From contig OX352765.1 in assembly GCA_947095585.1 (NCBI GenBank), positions 59,794,920-59,858,919 of the forward strand: a DNA stretch of 64,000 bases. The letters are read 5' to 3'. The position numbers and the translations under genes are program-made. This document shows, piece by piece, positions 34,401 to 49,081 of the stretch. The notes beneath the pieces are model-generated. The model saw only the letters and a program-made list of their open reading frames with translations, ran no database searches and had not been told where the DNA came from. Positions within the stretch are counted from its first letter, which is position 1, and each line of letters opens with the position of its first letter. The stretch comes from Nephrocerus scutellatus (Eukaryota; Arthropoda; Insecta; Diptera; Pipunculidae).

Positions 34401-35799
34401 CAAATCAGAAACCACCAACAATTTATAAAATTGAGTAACCAACATTTTCGTTAATTGCGATAAGTCCCGTTAGGCTTTCTCTGATTTCCCATTATGTTAC
34501 CAGCCTTTCATAGCATATGACATCAGCTTTTTAATATTGGTAATATTTAATATAAAATTTAAATCCTGACCCACTAACATATCAGAAACCTACAACAATT
34601 TATAAAATTTTGTACCCAAATTTTTCTTTAATTACGTTAAATACCGTTAGGCTTTCTCTGATTTTCCATTATGTTACCAGACTTTCATAGCATATGACAT
34701 CAGCTTTCTAATAATGGTAATATTTAATCTAAAATTTAAATCATGCCCCACTAACAAATCAGAAACCTACAACAATTTATAAAATTTAATAACCAACATT
34801 TTCTTTAAATCCTATAAGTCCCGTTAGGCTTGTTCTGATTGTCCAACATTGACAAGCCTATTATATCTTATGACACGAACTTTCCAACGATGGTAATATT
34901 TGATCATAAAATTCAAATCTTACCCCACTATCAAATCAAAACCTTCAACAATTTTTAAAATTTAGTACCCAACATTTTCTTTAATTGCGATAAGTCCTGT
35001 TAGGCTTGCTCTGATTGTCCAACATAGTGCTAGACTTCTATAGCTTACGACACGATCTTTTTAATGATGGTAATATTTAATCATAAAATTTAAATCCTGC
35101 CCCACTAGAAAATCAGAAACCTACAACAATTTATAAAATTTAGTACCCAACATTTTCGTTAATTGCGATAAGTCCCGTTAGTCTGGCTCTGATTGTCCAA
35201 CATAGTACTAGCCTTTTATAGCTTATGATACGAGCTTTCTAATGATGGTATTATTTAACAATAAAATTTAAATCATGCCCCACTAACAAATCAGAAACCT
35301 TCAACAATTTATAAAATTTTGTAACCAAATTTTATTTTAATTACGTTACTTACCGTTACGCTTGTTCTTATTGTCCAACATAGTACTAGCCTTTATAGCT
35401 TACGATACGGGCTTTCCAACGATGATCATAAAACTCAAATGTTACCCCACTATCATATCAAAAGCCTTCAACAATATATAAAATTTAGTACCCAAATTTT
35501 TCTTTAATTGCTATAAGTCCCGTAAGGCTTGCTCTGATTTTCCAACATAGTAATAGCCTTTCATAGCCTATGACACGTGCTATCTAAGGGTGGTAATATT
35601 TGATCATAAAATTAAAATATTGCCCCACTATCAAACAAAAAACCTCCAAAAATTTATAAAATTTAATACCCACATTTTTCTTTAATTACGATTAGTCCCG
35701 TTTGCCTTGCTCTGATTTTCCAACAAAGTAATATCATTTATAGCTTATGACACGAGCTTTCTAATGATTGTATTATTTAATCATAAAATTTAAATCCTG
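30787..35799 (+). repeat. HOR-I copy 1 (30 monomers, 5,013 bp)
   Basis: Thirty monomers start at 30787, 30894, 31053, 31230, 31408, 31585, 31763, 31922, 32099, 32273, 32450, 32628, 32735, 32894, 33071, 33249, 33426, 33593, 33771, 33948, 34126, 34233, 34392, 34569, 34746, 34923, 35100, 35278, 35445 and 35623. The ordered 107-bp plus 159-bp pair occurs three times (30,787, 32,628, 34,126), and the 167-bp type twice. The unit is therefore itself made of older ~1.5-kb sub-blocks. Confidence 0.94.
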
Positions 35800-38700
35800 C
35801 CCCACTAACATATCAGAAACCTTCAAAAATTTATAAATCTTGTAAATCAACATTATCTTTAATTGCTCTAATGATGGTATTATTTAATCATAAAATTTAA
35901 ATCCTGCCCAACCAACAATTTATAAAATTGAGTACCCAACATTTTCGTTAATTGCGATAAGTCCCGTTAGGCTTGCTCTGATTTTCCATTATGTTACCAG
36001 CCTTTCATAGCATATGACATCAGCTTTCTAATAATGGTAATATTTAATCTAAAATTTAAATCCTGCCCCAATAACAAATCAGAAACCACCAACAATTTAT
36101 AAAATTTAGTAACCAACATTTTCGTTAATTGCGATAAGTCCCGTTAGGCTTTCTCTGATTTTCCATTATGTTACCAGCCTTTCATAGCATATGACATCAG
36201 CTTTCTAATAATGGTAATATTTAATATAAAATTTAAATCCTGACCCACTAACATATCAGAAACCTACAACAATTTATAAAATTTTGTACCCAAAATTTAC
36301 TTTAATTGCTATAAGTCCCGTAAAGCATGCTCTGATTTTCCAACATAGTAATAGCCTTTCATAGCCTATGACACGTGCTATCTAAGGGTGGTAATATTTG
36401 ATCATAAAATTAAAATATTGCCCCACTATCAAACAAAAAACCTCCAAAAATTTATAAAATTTAATACCCACATATTTCTTTAATTACGATTAGTCCCGTT
36501 TGCCGTGCTCTGATTTTCCAACATAGTAATATCATTTATAGCTTATGACACGAGCTTTCTAATGATTGTATTATTTAATCATAAAATTTAAATCCTGCCC
36601 CACTATCAAATCAGAAACCACCAACAATTTCTAAAATTTAGTACCCAACATTTTCGTTAATTGCGATAAGTCCCGTTAGGAATGCTCTGATTGTCTAAAA
36701 TAGTACTAGCCCTTTATAGCTTATGACACGAACTTTCTAATGATGGTATTATTTAATCATAAAATTTAAATCCTGCCCAACCAACAATTTATAAAATTGA
36801 GTACCCAACATTTTCGTTAATTGCGATAAGTCCCGTTAGGCTTGCTCTGATTTTCCATTATGTTACCAGCCTTTCATAGCATATGACATCAGCTTTCTAA
36901 TAATGGTAATATTTAATCTAAAATTTAAATCCTGCCCCAATAACAAATCAGAAACCACCACCAATTTATAAAATTTAGTAACCAACATTTTCGTTAATTG
37001 CGATAAGTCCCGTTAGGCTTTCTCTGATTTTCCATTATGTTACCAGCCTTTCATAGCATATGACATCAGCTTTCTAATAATGGTAATATTTATTATAAAA
37101 TTTAAATCCTGACCCACTAACATATCAGAAACCTACAACAATTTATAAAATTTTGTACCCAAATTTTTCTTTAATTACGTTAAATACCGTTAAGCTTTCT
37201 CTGATTTTCCATTATGTTACCAGCCTTTCATAGCATATGACATCATATATCATCATAGCATATTTAATCATAAGTTTAAATCCCGCCACTCTAACAAATC
37301 AGAAACCTACAACAATTTATACAATTTAGTAACCAACATTTTCTTTAATTGCGATAAGTCTCGTTAGGCTTGCTCTGATTTTCCAACATAGTAATATCAT
37401 TTATAGCTTATGACACGAGCTTTCTAATGATTGTATTATTTAATCATAAAATTAAAATCCTGCCCCACTATCAAATCAGAAACCACCAACAATTTCTAAA
37501 ATTTAGTACCCAACATTTTCGTTAATTGCGATAAGTCCCGTTAGGAATGCTCTGATTGTCTAAAATAGTACTAGCCCTTTATAGCTTATGACACGAACTT
37601 TCTAATGAAGGTATAATTTAATCTTAAAATTTAAATCCTGCCCCACTAACATATCAGAAACCTTCAAAAATTTATAAATCTTGTAAATCAACATTATCTT
37701 TAATTGCTCTAATGATGGTATTATTTAATCATAAAATTTAAATCCTGCCCAACCAACAATTTATAAAATTGAGTACCCAACATTTTCGTTAATTGCGATA
37801 AGTCCCGTTAGGCTTGCTCTGATTTTCCATTATGTTACCAGCCTTTCATAGCATATGACATCAGCTTTCTAATAATGGTAATATTTAATCTAAAATTTAA
37901 ATCCTGCCCCAATAACAAATCAGAAACCACCAACAATTTATAAAATTTAGTAACCAACATTTTCGTTAATTGCGATAAGTCCCGTTAGGCTTTCTCTGAT
38001 TTTCCATTATGTTACCAGCCTTTCATAGCATATGACATCAGCTTTCTAATAATGGTAATATTTAATATAAAATTTAAATCCTGACCCACTAACATATCAG
38101 AAACCTACAACAATTTATAAAATTTTGTACCCAAAATTTACTTTAATTGCTATAAGTCCCGTAAAGCTTGCTCTGATTTTCCAACATAGTATTAGCCTTT
38201 CATAGCCTATGACACGTGCTTTCTAATGGTGGTAATACTTGATCATAAAATTCAATTCTTGTCCCACTATCAAACAAAAACCTCCAACAATTTATAAAAT
38301 TTAGTACCCAACATTTTCGTTAATTGCGATAAGTCCCGTTAGTCTTGCTCTGATTGTCCAACATAGTACTAGCCTTTTATAGCTTATGATACGAGCTTTC
38401 TAATGATGGTATTATTTAACAATAAAATTTAAATCATGCCCCACTAACAAATCAGAAACCTTCAACAATTTATAAAATTTTGTACCCAAATTTTACTTTA
38501 ATTACGTTACTTACCGTTACGCTTGCTCTTATTGTCCAACATAGTACTAGCCTTTATAGCTTATGATACGAGCTTTCCAACAATGATCATAAAACTCAAA
38601 TGTTACCCCACTATCATATCAAAAGCCTTCAACAATGTATAAAATTTAGTACCCAAAATTTTCTTTAATTGCTATAAGTCCCGTAAAGCTTGCTCTGATT

Positions 38701-40812
38701 TTCCAACATAGTAATAGCCTTTCATAGCCTATGACACGTGCTATCTAAGGGTGGTAATATTTGATCATAAAATTAAAATATTGCCCCACTATCAAACAAA
38801 AAACCTCCAAAAATTTATAAAATTTAATACCCACATTTTTCTTAAATTACGATTAGTCCCGTTTGCCTTGCTCTGATTTTCCAACATAGTAATATCATTT
38901 ATAGCTTATGACACGAGCTTTCTAATGATTGTATTATTTAATCATAAAATTTAAATCCTGCCCCACTATCAAATCAGAAACCACCAACAATTTCTAAAAT
39001 TTAGTACCCAACATTTTCGTTAATTGCGATAAGTCCCGTTAGGAATGCTCTGATTGTCTAAAATAGTACTAGCCCTTTATAGCTTATGACACGAACTTTC
39101 TAATGAAGGTATAATTTAATCTTAAAATTTAAATCCTGCCCCACTAACATATCAGAAACCTTCAAAAATTTATAAATCTTGTAAATCAACATTATCTTTA
39201 ATTGCTCTAATGACGGTATTATTTAATCATAAAATTTAAATCCTGCCAAACCAACAATTTATAAAATTGAGTACCCAACATTTTCGTTAATTGCGATAAG
39301 TCCCGTTAGGCTTGCTCTGATTTTCTATTATGTTACCAGCCTTTCATAGCATATGACATCAGCTTTCTAATAATGGTAATATTTAATCTTAAATTTAAAT
39401 CCTGCCCCAATAACAAATCAGAAACCACCAACAATTTATAAAATTGAGTAACCAACATTTTCGTTAATTGCGATAAGTCCCGTTAGGCTTTCTCTGATTT
39501 CCCATTATGTTACCAGCCTTTCATAGCATATGACATCAGCTTTTTAATAATGGTAATATTTAATATAAAATTTAAATCCTGACCCACTAACATATCAGAA
39601 ACCTACAACAATTTATAAAATTTTGTACCCAAATTTTTCTTTAATTACGTTAAATACCGTTAGGCTTTCTCTGATTTTCCATTATGTTACCAGACTTTCA
39701 TAGCATATGACATCAGCTTTCTAATAATGGTAATATTTAATCTAAAATTTAAATCATGCCCCACTAACAAATCAGAAACCTACAACAATTTATAAAATTT
39801 AATAACCAACATTTTCTTTAAATCCTATAAGTCCCGTTAGGCTTGTTCTGATTGTCCAACATTGACAAGCCTATTATATCTTATGACACGAACTTTCTAA
39901 CGATGGTAATATTTGATCATAAAATTCAAATCTTACCCCACTATCAAATCAAAACCTTCAACAATTTTTAAAATTTAGTACCCAACATTTTCTTTAATTG
40001 CGATAAGTCCTGTTAGGCTTGCTCTGATTGTCCAACATAGTGCTAGACTTCTATAGCTTACGACACGATCTTTTTAATGATGGTAATATTTAATCATAAA
40101 ATTTAAATCCTGCCCCACTAGAAAATCAGAAACCTACAACAATTTATAAAATTTAGTACCCAACATTTTCGTTAATTGCGATAAGTCCCGTTAGTCTGGC
40201 TCTGATTGTCCAACATAGTACTAGCCTTTTATAGCTTATGATACGAGCTTTCTAATGATGGTATTATTTAACAATAAAATTTAAATCATGCCCCACTAAC
40301 AAATCAGAAACCTTCAACAATTTATAAAATTTTGTAACCAAATTTTATTTTAATTACGTTACTTACCGTTACGCTTGCTCTTATTGTCCAACATAGTACT
40401 AGCCTTTATAGCTTACGATACGGGCTTTCCAACGATGATCATAAAACTCAAATGTTACCCCACTATCATATCAAAAGCCTTCAACAATATATAAAATTTA
40501 GTACCCAAATTTTTCTTTAATTGCTATAAGTCCCGTAAGGCTTGCTCTGATTTTCCAACATAGTAATAGCCTTTCATAGCCTATGACACGTGCTATCTAA
40601 GGGTGGTAATATTTGATCATAAAATTAAAATATTGCCCCACTATCAAACAAAAAACCTCCAAAAATTTATAAAATTTAATACCCACATTTTTCTTTAATT
40701 ACGATTAGTCCCGTTTGCCTTGCTCTGATTTTCCAACAAAGTAATATCATTTATAGCTTATGACACGAGCTTTCTAATGATTGTATTATTTAATCATAAA
40801 ATTTAAATCCTG
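35800..40812 (+). repeat. HOR-I copy 2 (5,013 bp)
   Basis: Starts CCCCACTAACATATCAG at 35,800 and ends exactly 5,013 bp later at 40,813. I noticed about eight substitutions against copy 1, such as CATTTACG/CATTTTCG at 32,505/37,518, TGATACGTG/TGACACGTG near 33,200/38,210, GTAAGTC/GTAAATC near 34,170/39,183, and GCTTGTTC/GCTTGCTC near 35,365/40,378. I saw no indel. That is roughly 99.8% identity by eye. The crossover lies in the common segment AAAATTTAAATCCTGCCCCACTA, in monomer register. Confidence 0.94.
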
Positions 40813-42465
40813 CCCCACTATCAAATCAGAAACCACCAACAATTTCTAAAATTTAGTACCCAACATTTTCGTTTAATTGCGATAAGTCCCGTTAGGAATG
40901 CTCTGATTGTCTAACATAGTACTAGCCCTTTATAGCTTATGACACGAGCTTTCTAATGATTGTATTATTTAATCATAAAATTTAAATCCTGCCCCACTAT
41001 CAAATCAGAAACCACCAACAATTTATAAAATTGAGTAACCAACATTTTCGTTAATTGCGATAAGTCCCGTTAGGCTTGCTCTGATTTTCCATTATGTTAC
41101 CAGCTTTTCATAGCATATGACATCAGCTTCCTAATAATGGTAATATTTAATCTAAAATTTAAATCCTGCCCCAATAACAAATCAGAAACCACCAACAATT
41201 TATAAAATTTAGTAACCAACATTTTCGTTAATTGCGATAAGTCCCGTTAGGCTTTCTCTGATTTTCCATTATGTTACCAGCCTTTCATAGCATATGACAT
41301 CAGCTTTCTAATATTGGTAATATTTAATCTAAAATTTAAATCCTGACCCACTAACATATCAGAAACCTACAACAATTTATAAAATTTTCTTTAATTGCGA
41401 TAATTCCCGATAAGCTTGATCGTATTATCCAACATGTTACTAGCCTTTTATAACATATGCCACGAACTTTCCAACAATGGTAATATTTGATCATAAAATT
41501 CAAATCTTACCCCACTATCAAATCAAAACCTTCATCAAATTTTAAAATTTAGTACCCAACATTTTTTTTAATTGCGATAAGTCCCGTTAGGCTTGCTCTT
41601 ATTGTCCAAGATAGTACTAGCCTTCTACAGCTTACGACACGATCTTTTTAATGATGGTAATATTTAATCATAAAATTTAAATCCTGCCACTCTAACAAAT
41701 CAGAAACCTACAACAATTTATACAATTTAGTAACCAACATTTTCTTTAATTGCGATAAGTCTCGTTAGGCTTGCTCTGATTGTCCAACATTGACAATTCT
41801 TTTATAGCCTATGACAAGTGCTTTCTAAGGGTCGTAATATTTGATCATAAAATTAAAATCTTGCCACACTATAGCTTATGACACGAGCTTTCCCACGATG
41901 GCAATACTTGATCGTACATTTCAATTCTGATCCCACTATCAAACAAAAATCTCCCACAACTTATAAAATTTAGTTCCCAACATTTTCTTTAATTGCGATA
42001 AGTCCCGATAGGTTTGCTCTAAGTGTCCAACATGTTACCAGCCTTTCATAGCCTATGACACGTACTTTCTAAGAGTGGTAATATTTGACCATAAAATATA
42101 AATCTTGCCCCACTATCAAACAAAAAACCTTCAAAAAAATTTTTAAATTTAGTACCCAACATTTTATTTAATTGCGATAGGTCCCGTTAGGCTTGCTCTG
42201 ATTGTCCATCATAGTACTAGCCTTTTATATCTTATGACACGAGCTTTCTAATGATGGTAATATTTAATCATAAAATTTTAAATCCTGCCCCACTAACAAA
42301 TCAGAAACAACCAACAATTTATAAAATTTAGTACCCAACATTTTCGTTAATTGCGATAAGTCCCGTTAGTCTTGCTCTGATTGTCCAACATAGTACTAGC
42401 CTTTTATAGCTTATGATACGAGCTTTCTAATAATGGTATTATTTAACAATAAAATTTAAATCATG

Positions 42466-43700
42466 CCCCACTAAAAAATCAGAAACCTTCAACAATTTAT
42501 AAAATTTTGTACCAAAATTTTACTTTAATTACGTTACTTACCGTTACGCTTGTTCTTATTGTCCAACATAGTACTAGCTTTTATAGCTTATGATACGAGC
42601 TTTCCAACGATGATCATAAAACTCAAATGTTACCCCACTATCATATCAAAAGCCTTCAACAATGTATAAAATTTAGTACCCAAAATTTTCTTTAATTGCT
42701 ATAAGTCCCGTAAGGCTTGCTCTGATTTTCCAACATAGTAATAGCCTTTCATAGCCTATGACACGTGCTATCTAAGGGTTGTAATATTTGATCATAAAAT
42801 TAAAATCTTGCCCCACTATCAAACAAAAAACCTCCAAAAATTTATAAAATTTAATACCCACATTTTTCTTTAATTACGATTAGTCCCGTTTGCCTTGCTC
42901 TGATTTTCCAACATAGTTACACCATTTATAGCTTATGACAAGAGCTTTCTAATGATTGTATTATTAAATCATAAAATTTAAATCCTGCCCCACTATCAAA
43001 TCAGAAACCACCAACAATTTCTAAAATTTAGTACCCAACATTTTCGTTAATTGCGATAAGTCCCGTTAGGCATGCTCTGATTGTCTAACATAGTACTAGC
43101 CCTTTATAGCTTATGACACGAACTTTCTAATGAAGGTATAATTTAATCTTAAAATTTAAATCCTGCCCCACCAACAATTTATAAAATTGAGCACCCAACA
43201 TTTTCGTTAATTGCGATAAGTCCCGTTAGGCTTGCTCTGATTTTCCATTATGTTACCAGCCTTTCATAGCATATGACATCAACTTTCTAATAATGGTAAT
43301 ATTTAATCTAAAATTTAAATCCTGCCCCAATAACAAATCAGAAACCACCAACAATTTATAAAATTTAGTAACCAACATTTTCGTTAATTGCGATAAGTCC
43401 CGTTAGGCTTTCTCTGATTTTCCATTATCCAATAACAAATCAGAAACCACCAACAATTTATAAAATTTAGTAACCAAGATTTTCGTTAATTGCGATAAGT
43501 CCCATTAGGCTTGCTCTGATTTTCCATTATCTTACCAGCCTTTCATAGCATATGACATCAGCTTTCTAATAATGGTAATATTTAATCTAAAATTTAAATC
43601 CTGCCCCAATAACAAATCAGAAACCACCAACAATTTATAAAATTTAGTAACCAACATTTTCGTTAATTGCGATAAGTCCCGTTAGGCTTTCTCTGATTTT
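42466..43700 (+). repeat. Block K sub-unit, 4,464-bp spaced copy 1
   Basis: Runs from the CCCCACTAA monomer through the 167-bp, G-box and TTAGGCATGCTC monomers to the fused CATTATCCAATAAC monomer of about 104 bp. Copy 2 lies at 46,930-48,165. Similarity probably extends somewhat upstream of the stated start. Confidence 0.85.
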
Positions 43701-46180
43701 CCAACATAGTACTAGCCTTTTATAGCTTATGATACGAGCTTTCTAATGATGGTATTATTTAACAATAAAATTTAAATCATGCCCCAATAACAAATCAGAA
43801 ACCTACAACAATTTATAAAATTTAGAACCCAACATTTTCTTTAATTGCGATAAGTCCTGTTAGGCTTGCTCTGATTGTCCAACATTGACAATTCTTTTAT
43901 AGCCTATGACAAGTGCTTTCTTTCTAATAATGGAAATATTTAATCTAAAATTTAAATCCTGACCCTGACTTTAAAAAATTTAGTACCAAACATTTTCTTT
44001 AATTGCGATAATTCCCGATAAGCTTGATCGTATTATCCAACATGTTACTAGCCTTTTGTAACATATGCCACGAACTTTCCAACAATGGTAATATTTGATC
44101 ATAAAATTCAAATCTTACCCCACTATCAAATCAAAACCTTCAACAAATTTTAAAATTGAGTACCCAAAATTTTTTTTAATTGCGATAAGTCCCGTTAGTC
44201 TTGCTCTGATTGTCCAACATAGTACTAGCCTTTTATAGCTTATGATACGAGCTTTCTAATGATGGTATTATTTAACAATAAAATTTAAATCATGCCCCAA
44301 TAACAAATCAGAAACCTACAACAATTTATAAAATTTAGTAACCAACATTTTCATTAATTGCGATAAGTCCTGTTAGGCTTGCTCTGATTGTCCAACATTG
44401 ACAATTCTTTTATAGCCTATGACAAGTGCTTTCTAAGGGTCGTAATATTTGATCATAAAATTAAAATCTTGCCACACTATAGCTTATGACACGAGCTTTC
44501 CCACAATGGCAATACTTGATCGTACATTTCAATTCTGATCCCACTATCAAACAAAAATCTCCCACAACTTATAAAATTTAGTACCCAACATTTTCTTTAA
44601 TTGCGATAAGTCCCGATAGGTTTGCTCTAAGTGTCCAACATGTTACCAGCCTTTCAAAGCCTATGACACGTGCTTTCTAATGGTGGAAATATTTGATCTT
44701 AAATTAAATTCTTGCCACACTATCAAACAAAAAACCTCCAAAAATTTATAAAATTTAATACCCACATTTTTATATAATAGCGATTAGTCCCGTTAGGCTT
44801 GCTCTGATTTTCCAACATAGTATCAGCCTTTCATAGCCTATGACACGTGCTTTCTAATGGTGGTAATACTTGAACATAAAATTCAATTCTTGCCCACTAT
44901 CAAACAAAAACCTCCAACAATTTATAAAATTTAGTACCCAACATTTTCGTTAATTGCGATAAGTCCCGTTAGTCTTGCTCTGATTGTCCAACATAGTACT
45001 AGCCTTTTATAGCTTATGATACGAGCTTTCTAATGATGGTATTATTTAACAATAAAGTTTAAATCATGCCCCAATAACAAATCAGAAACCTACAACAATT
45101 TATAAAATTTAATAACCAACATTTTCTTTAAATGCTATAAAACCCGTTAGGCTTGTTCTGATTGTCCAACATTGACAAGCCTATTATATCTTATGACACG
45201 AACTTTCCAACGATGGTAATATTTGATCATAAAATTCAAATGTTACCCCACTATCATATCAAAAACCTCCAACAATTTATAAAATTTAGTACCCAACATT
45301 TTCGTTAATTGCGATAAGTCCCGTTAGTCTTGCTCTGATTGTCCAACATAGTACTAGCCTTTTATAGCTTATGATACGAGCTTTCTAATGATGGTATTAT
45401 TTAACAATAAAATTTAAATCATGCCCCAATAACAAATCAGAAACCTACAACAATTTATAAAATTTAGTACCCAAAATTTTCTTTAATTGCTATAAGTCCC
45501 GTAAGGCTTGCTCTGATTTTCTAACATAGTAATAGCCTTTCATAGCCTATGACACGTACTATCTAAGGGTGGTAATATTTGATATAAAATTAAAATATTG
45601 CCCCACTATCAAACAAAAAACCTCCAAAAATTTATAAAATTTAATACCCACATTTTTCTTTAATTACGATTAGTCCCGTTTGCCTTGCTCTGATTTTCCA
45701 ACGTAGTAATATCATTTATAGCTTATGACACGAGCTTTCTAATGATTGTATTATTTAATCATAAAATTTAAATCCTGCCCCACTATCAAATCAGAAACAA
45801 TTTCTAAAATTTAGTACCCAACATTTTCGTTAATTGCGATAAGTCCCGTTAGGAATGCTCTGATTGTCTAAAATAGTACTAGCCCTTTATAGCTTATGAC
45901 ACGAACTTTCTAATGAAGGTATAATTTAATCTTAAAATTTAAATCCTGCCCCACTAACATATCAGAAACCTTCAAAAATTTATAAATCTTGTAAATCAAC
46001 ATTATCTTTAATTGCTCTAATGATGGTATTATTTAATCATAAAATTTAAATCCTGCCCCACCAACAATTTATAAAATTGAGTACCCAACATTTTCGTTAA
46101 TTGCGATAAGTCCCGTTAGGCTTGCTCTGATTTTCCATTATGTTACCAGCCTTTCATAGCATATGACATCAGCTTTCTAT

Positions 46181-46198
46181 GGTAATGGTAATGGTAAT
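46181..46198 (+). repeat. (GGTAAT)3 micro-expansion inside a monomer
   Basis: CTTTCTAT is followed by three GGTAAT units, where other monomers have CTTTCTAATAATGGTAATATT. The identical expansion is at 61,906-61,923, exactly 15,725 bp away, so it predates the large duplication. I saw it nowhere else in the window. Confidence 0.9.
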
Positions 46199-46929
46199 AT
46201 TTAATCTAAAATTTAAATCCTGCCCCAATAACAAATCAGAAACCACCAACAATTTATAAAATTTAGTAACATTTTCGTTAATTGCGATAAGTCCCGTTAG
46301 GCTTTCTCTGATTTTCCATTATGTTACCAGCCTTTCATAGCATATGACATCAGCTTTCTAATAATGGTAATATTTAATCTAAAATTTAAATCCTGACCCA
46401 CTAACATATCAGAAACCTACAACAATTTATAAAATTTTGTACCCAAATTTTTCTTTAATTACGTTAAATACCGTTAGGCTTTCTCTGATTTTCCATTATG
46501 TTACCAGCCTTTCATAGCATATGACACGAGCTTCCTAATGATGGTATTATTTAACCTTAAAATTTAAATCATGTCCCACTAACAAATCAGAAACCTACAA
46601 TAATTTATAAAATTTAATAACCAACATTTTCTTTAAATGCTATAAGTCCCGTTAGGCTTGTTCTGATTGTCCAACATATTGACAAGCCTATTATATCTTA
46701 TGACACGAACTTTCCAACGATGGTAATAATTGATCATAAAATTCAATTCTTGTCCCACTATCAAACAAAAACCTCCAACAATTTATAAAATTTAGTACCC
46801 AACATTTCCGTTAATTGCGATAAGTCCCGTTAGTCTTGCTCTGATTGTCCAACATAGTACTAGCCTTTTATAGCTTATTATACGAGCTTTCTAATGATGG
46901 TATTATTTAACAATAAAATTTAAATCATG

Positions 46930-48165
46930 CCCCACTAACAAATCAGAAACCTTCAACAATTTATAAAATTTTGTACCCAAATTTTACTTTAATTACGTTA
47001 ATTACCGTTACGCTTGCTCTTATTGTCCAACATAGTACTAGCCTTTATAGCTTATGATACGAGCTTTCCAACGATGATCATAAAACTCAAATGTTACCCC
47101 ACTATCATATTAAAAGCCTTCAACAATGTATAAAATTTAGTACCCAAAATTTTCTTTAATTGCTATAAGTCCCGTAAGGCTTGCTCTGATTTTGCAACAT
47201 AGTAATCGCCTTTCATAGCCTATGACACGTGCTGTCAAAGGGTGTTAATATTTGATCATAAAATTAAAATCTTGCCCCACTATCAAACAAAAAACCTCCA
47301 AAAATTTATAAAATTTAATACCCACATTTTTCTTTAATTACGATTAGTCCCGTTTGCCTTGCTCTGATTTTCAAACATAGTTATATCATTTATAGCTTAT
47401 GACACGAGCTTTCTAATGATTGTATTATTTAATCATAAAATTTAAATCCTTCCCCACTATCAAATCAGAAACCACCAACAATTTCTAAAATTTAGTACCC
47501 AACATTTTCGTTAATTGCGGTAAGTCCCGTTAGGCATGCTCTGATTGTCTAACATAGTACTAGCCCTTTATAGCTTATGACACGAACTTTCTAATGAAGG
47601 TATAATTTAATCTTAAAATTTAAATCCTGCCCCACCAACAATTTATAAAATTGAGTACCCAACATTTTCGTTAATTGCGATAATTCCCGTTAGGCTTGCT
47701 CTGATTTTCCATTATGTTACCAGCCTTTCATAGCATATGACATCAACTTTATAATAATGGTAATATTTAATCTAAAATTTAAATCCTGCCCCAATAACAA
47801 ATCAGAAACCACCAACAATTTATAAAATTTAGTAACCAACATTTTCGTTAATTGCGATAAGTCCCGTTAGGCTTTCTCTGATTTTCCATTATCCAATAAC
47901 AAATCAGAAACCACCAACAATTTATAAAATTTAGTAACCAAGATTTTCGTTAATTGCGATAAGTCCCGTTAGGCTTGCTCTGATTTTCCATTATGTTACC
48001 AGCCTTTCATAGCATATGACATCAGCTTTCTAATAATGGTAATATTTAATCTAAAATTTAAATCCTGCCCCAATAACAAATCAGAAACCACCAACAATTT
48101 ATAAAATTTAGTAACCAACATTTTCGTTAATTGCGATAAGTCCCGTTAGGCTTTCTCTGATTTTC
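46930..48165 (+). repeat. Block K sub-unit, 4,464-bp spaced copy 2
   Basis: Colinear with 42,466-43,700. It differs at scattered sites (GTGCTGTCAAAGGGTG versus GTGCTATCTAAGGGTT, ATTGCGGTAAG versus ATTGCGATAAG) and diverges after CTCTGATTTTCCA at about 48,166. More diverged than the HOR-I or 15.7-kb copies, so an older event. Confidence 0.85.
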
Positions 48166-49081
48166 CATTATGTTCCCACCTTTCATAGCATATGACATCA
48201 GCTTTCTAATAATGGAAATATTTAATCTAAAATTTAAATCCTGACCCTGACTTTAAAAAATTTAGTACCAAACATTTTCTTTAATTGCGATAAGTCCCGT
48301 TAGTCTTGCTCTGATTGTCCAACATAGTACTAGCCTTTTATAGCTTATGATACGAGCTTTCTAATGATGGTATTATTTAACAATAAAATTTAAATTATGC
48401 CCCAATAACAAATCAGAAACCTACAACAATTTATAAAATTTAGTACCCAACATTTTCTTTAATTGCAATAAGTCCTGTTAGGCTTGCTCTGATTGTCCAA
48501 CATTGACAATTCTTTTATAGCCTATGACAAGTGCTTTCTAAGGGTCGTAATATTTGTTCATAAAATTAAAATCTTGCCACACTATAGCTTATGACACGAG
48601 CTTTCCCGCGATGGCAATACTTGATCGTACATTTCAATTCTGATCCCACTATCAAACAAAAATCTCCCACAACTTATAAAATTTAGTACCCAACATTTTC
48701 TTTAATTGCGATAAGTCCCGATAGGTTTGCTCTAAGTGTCCAACATGTTACCAGCCTTTCAAAGCCTATGACACGTGCTTTCTAATGGTGGAAATATTTG
48801 ATCTTAAATTAAATTCTTGCCACAATATCAAACAAAAAACCTCCAAAAATTTATAAAATTTAATACCCACATTTTTATATAATAGCGATTAGTCCCGTTA
48901 GGCTTGCTCTGATTTTCCAACATAGTATTAGCCTTTCATAGCCTATGACACGTGCTTTCTAATGGTGGTAATACTTGATCATAAAATTCAATTCTTGTCC
49001 CACTATCAAACAAAAACCTCCAACAATTTATAAAATTTAGTACCCAACATTTTCATTAATTGCGATAAGTCCCGTTAGTCT

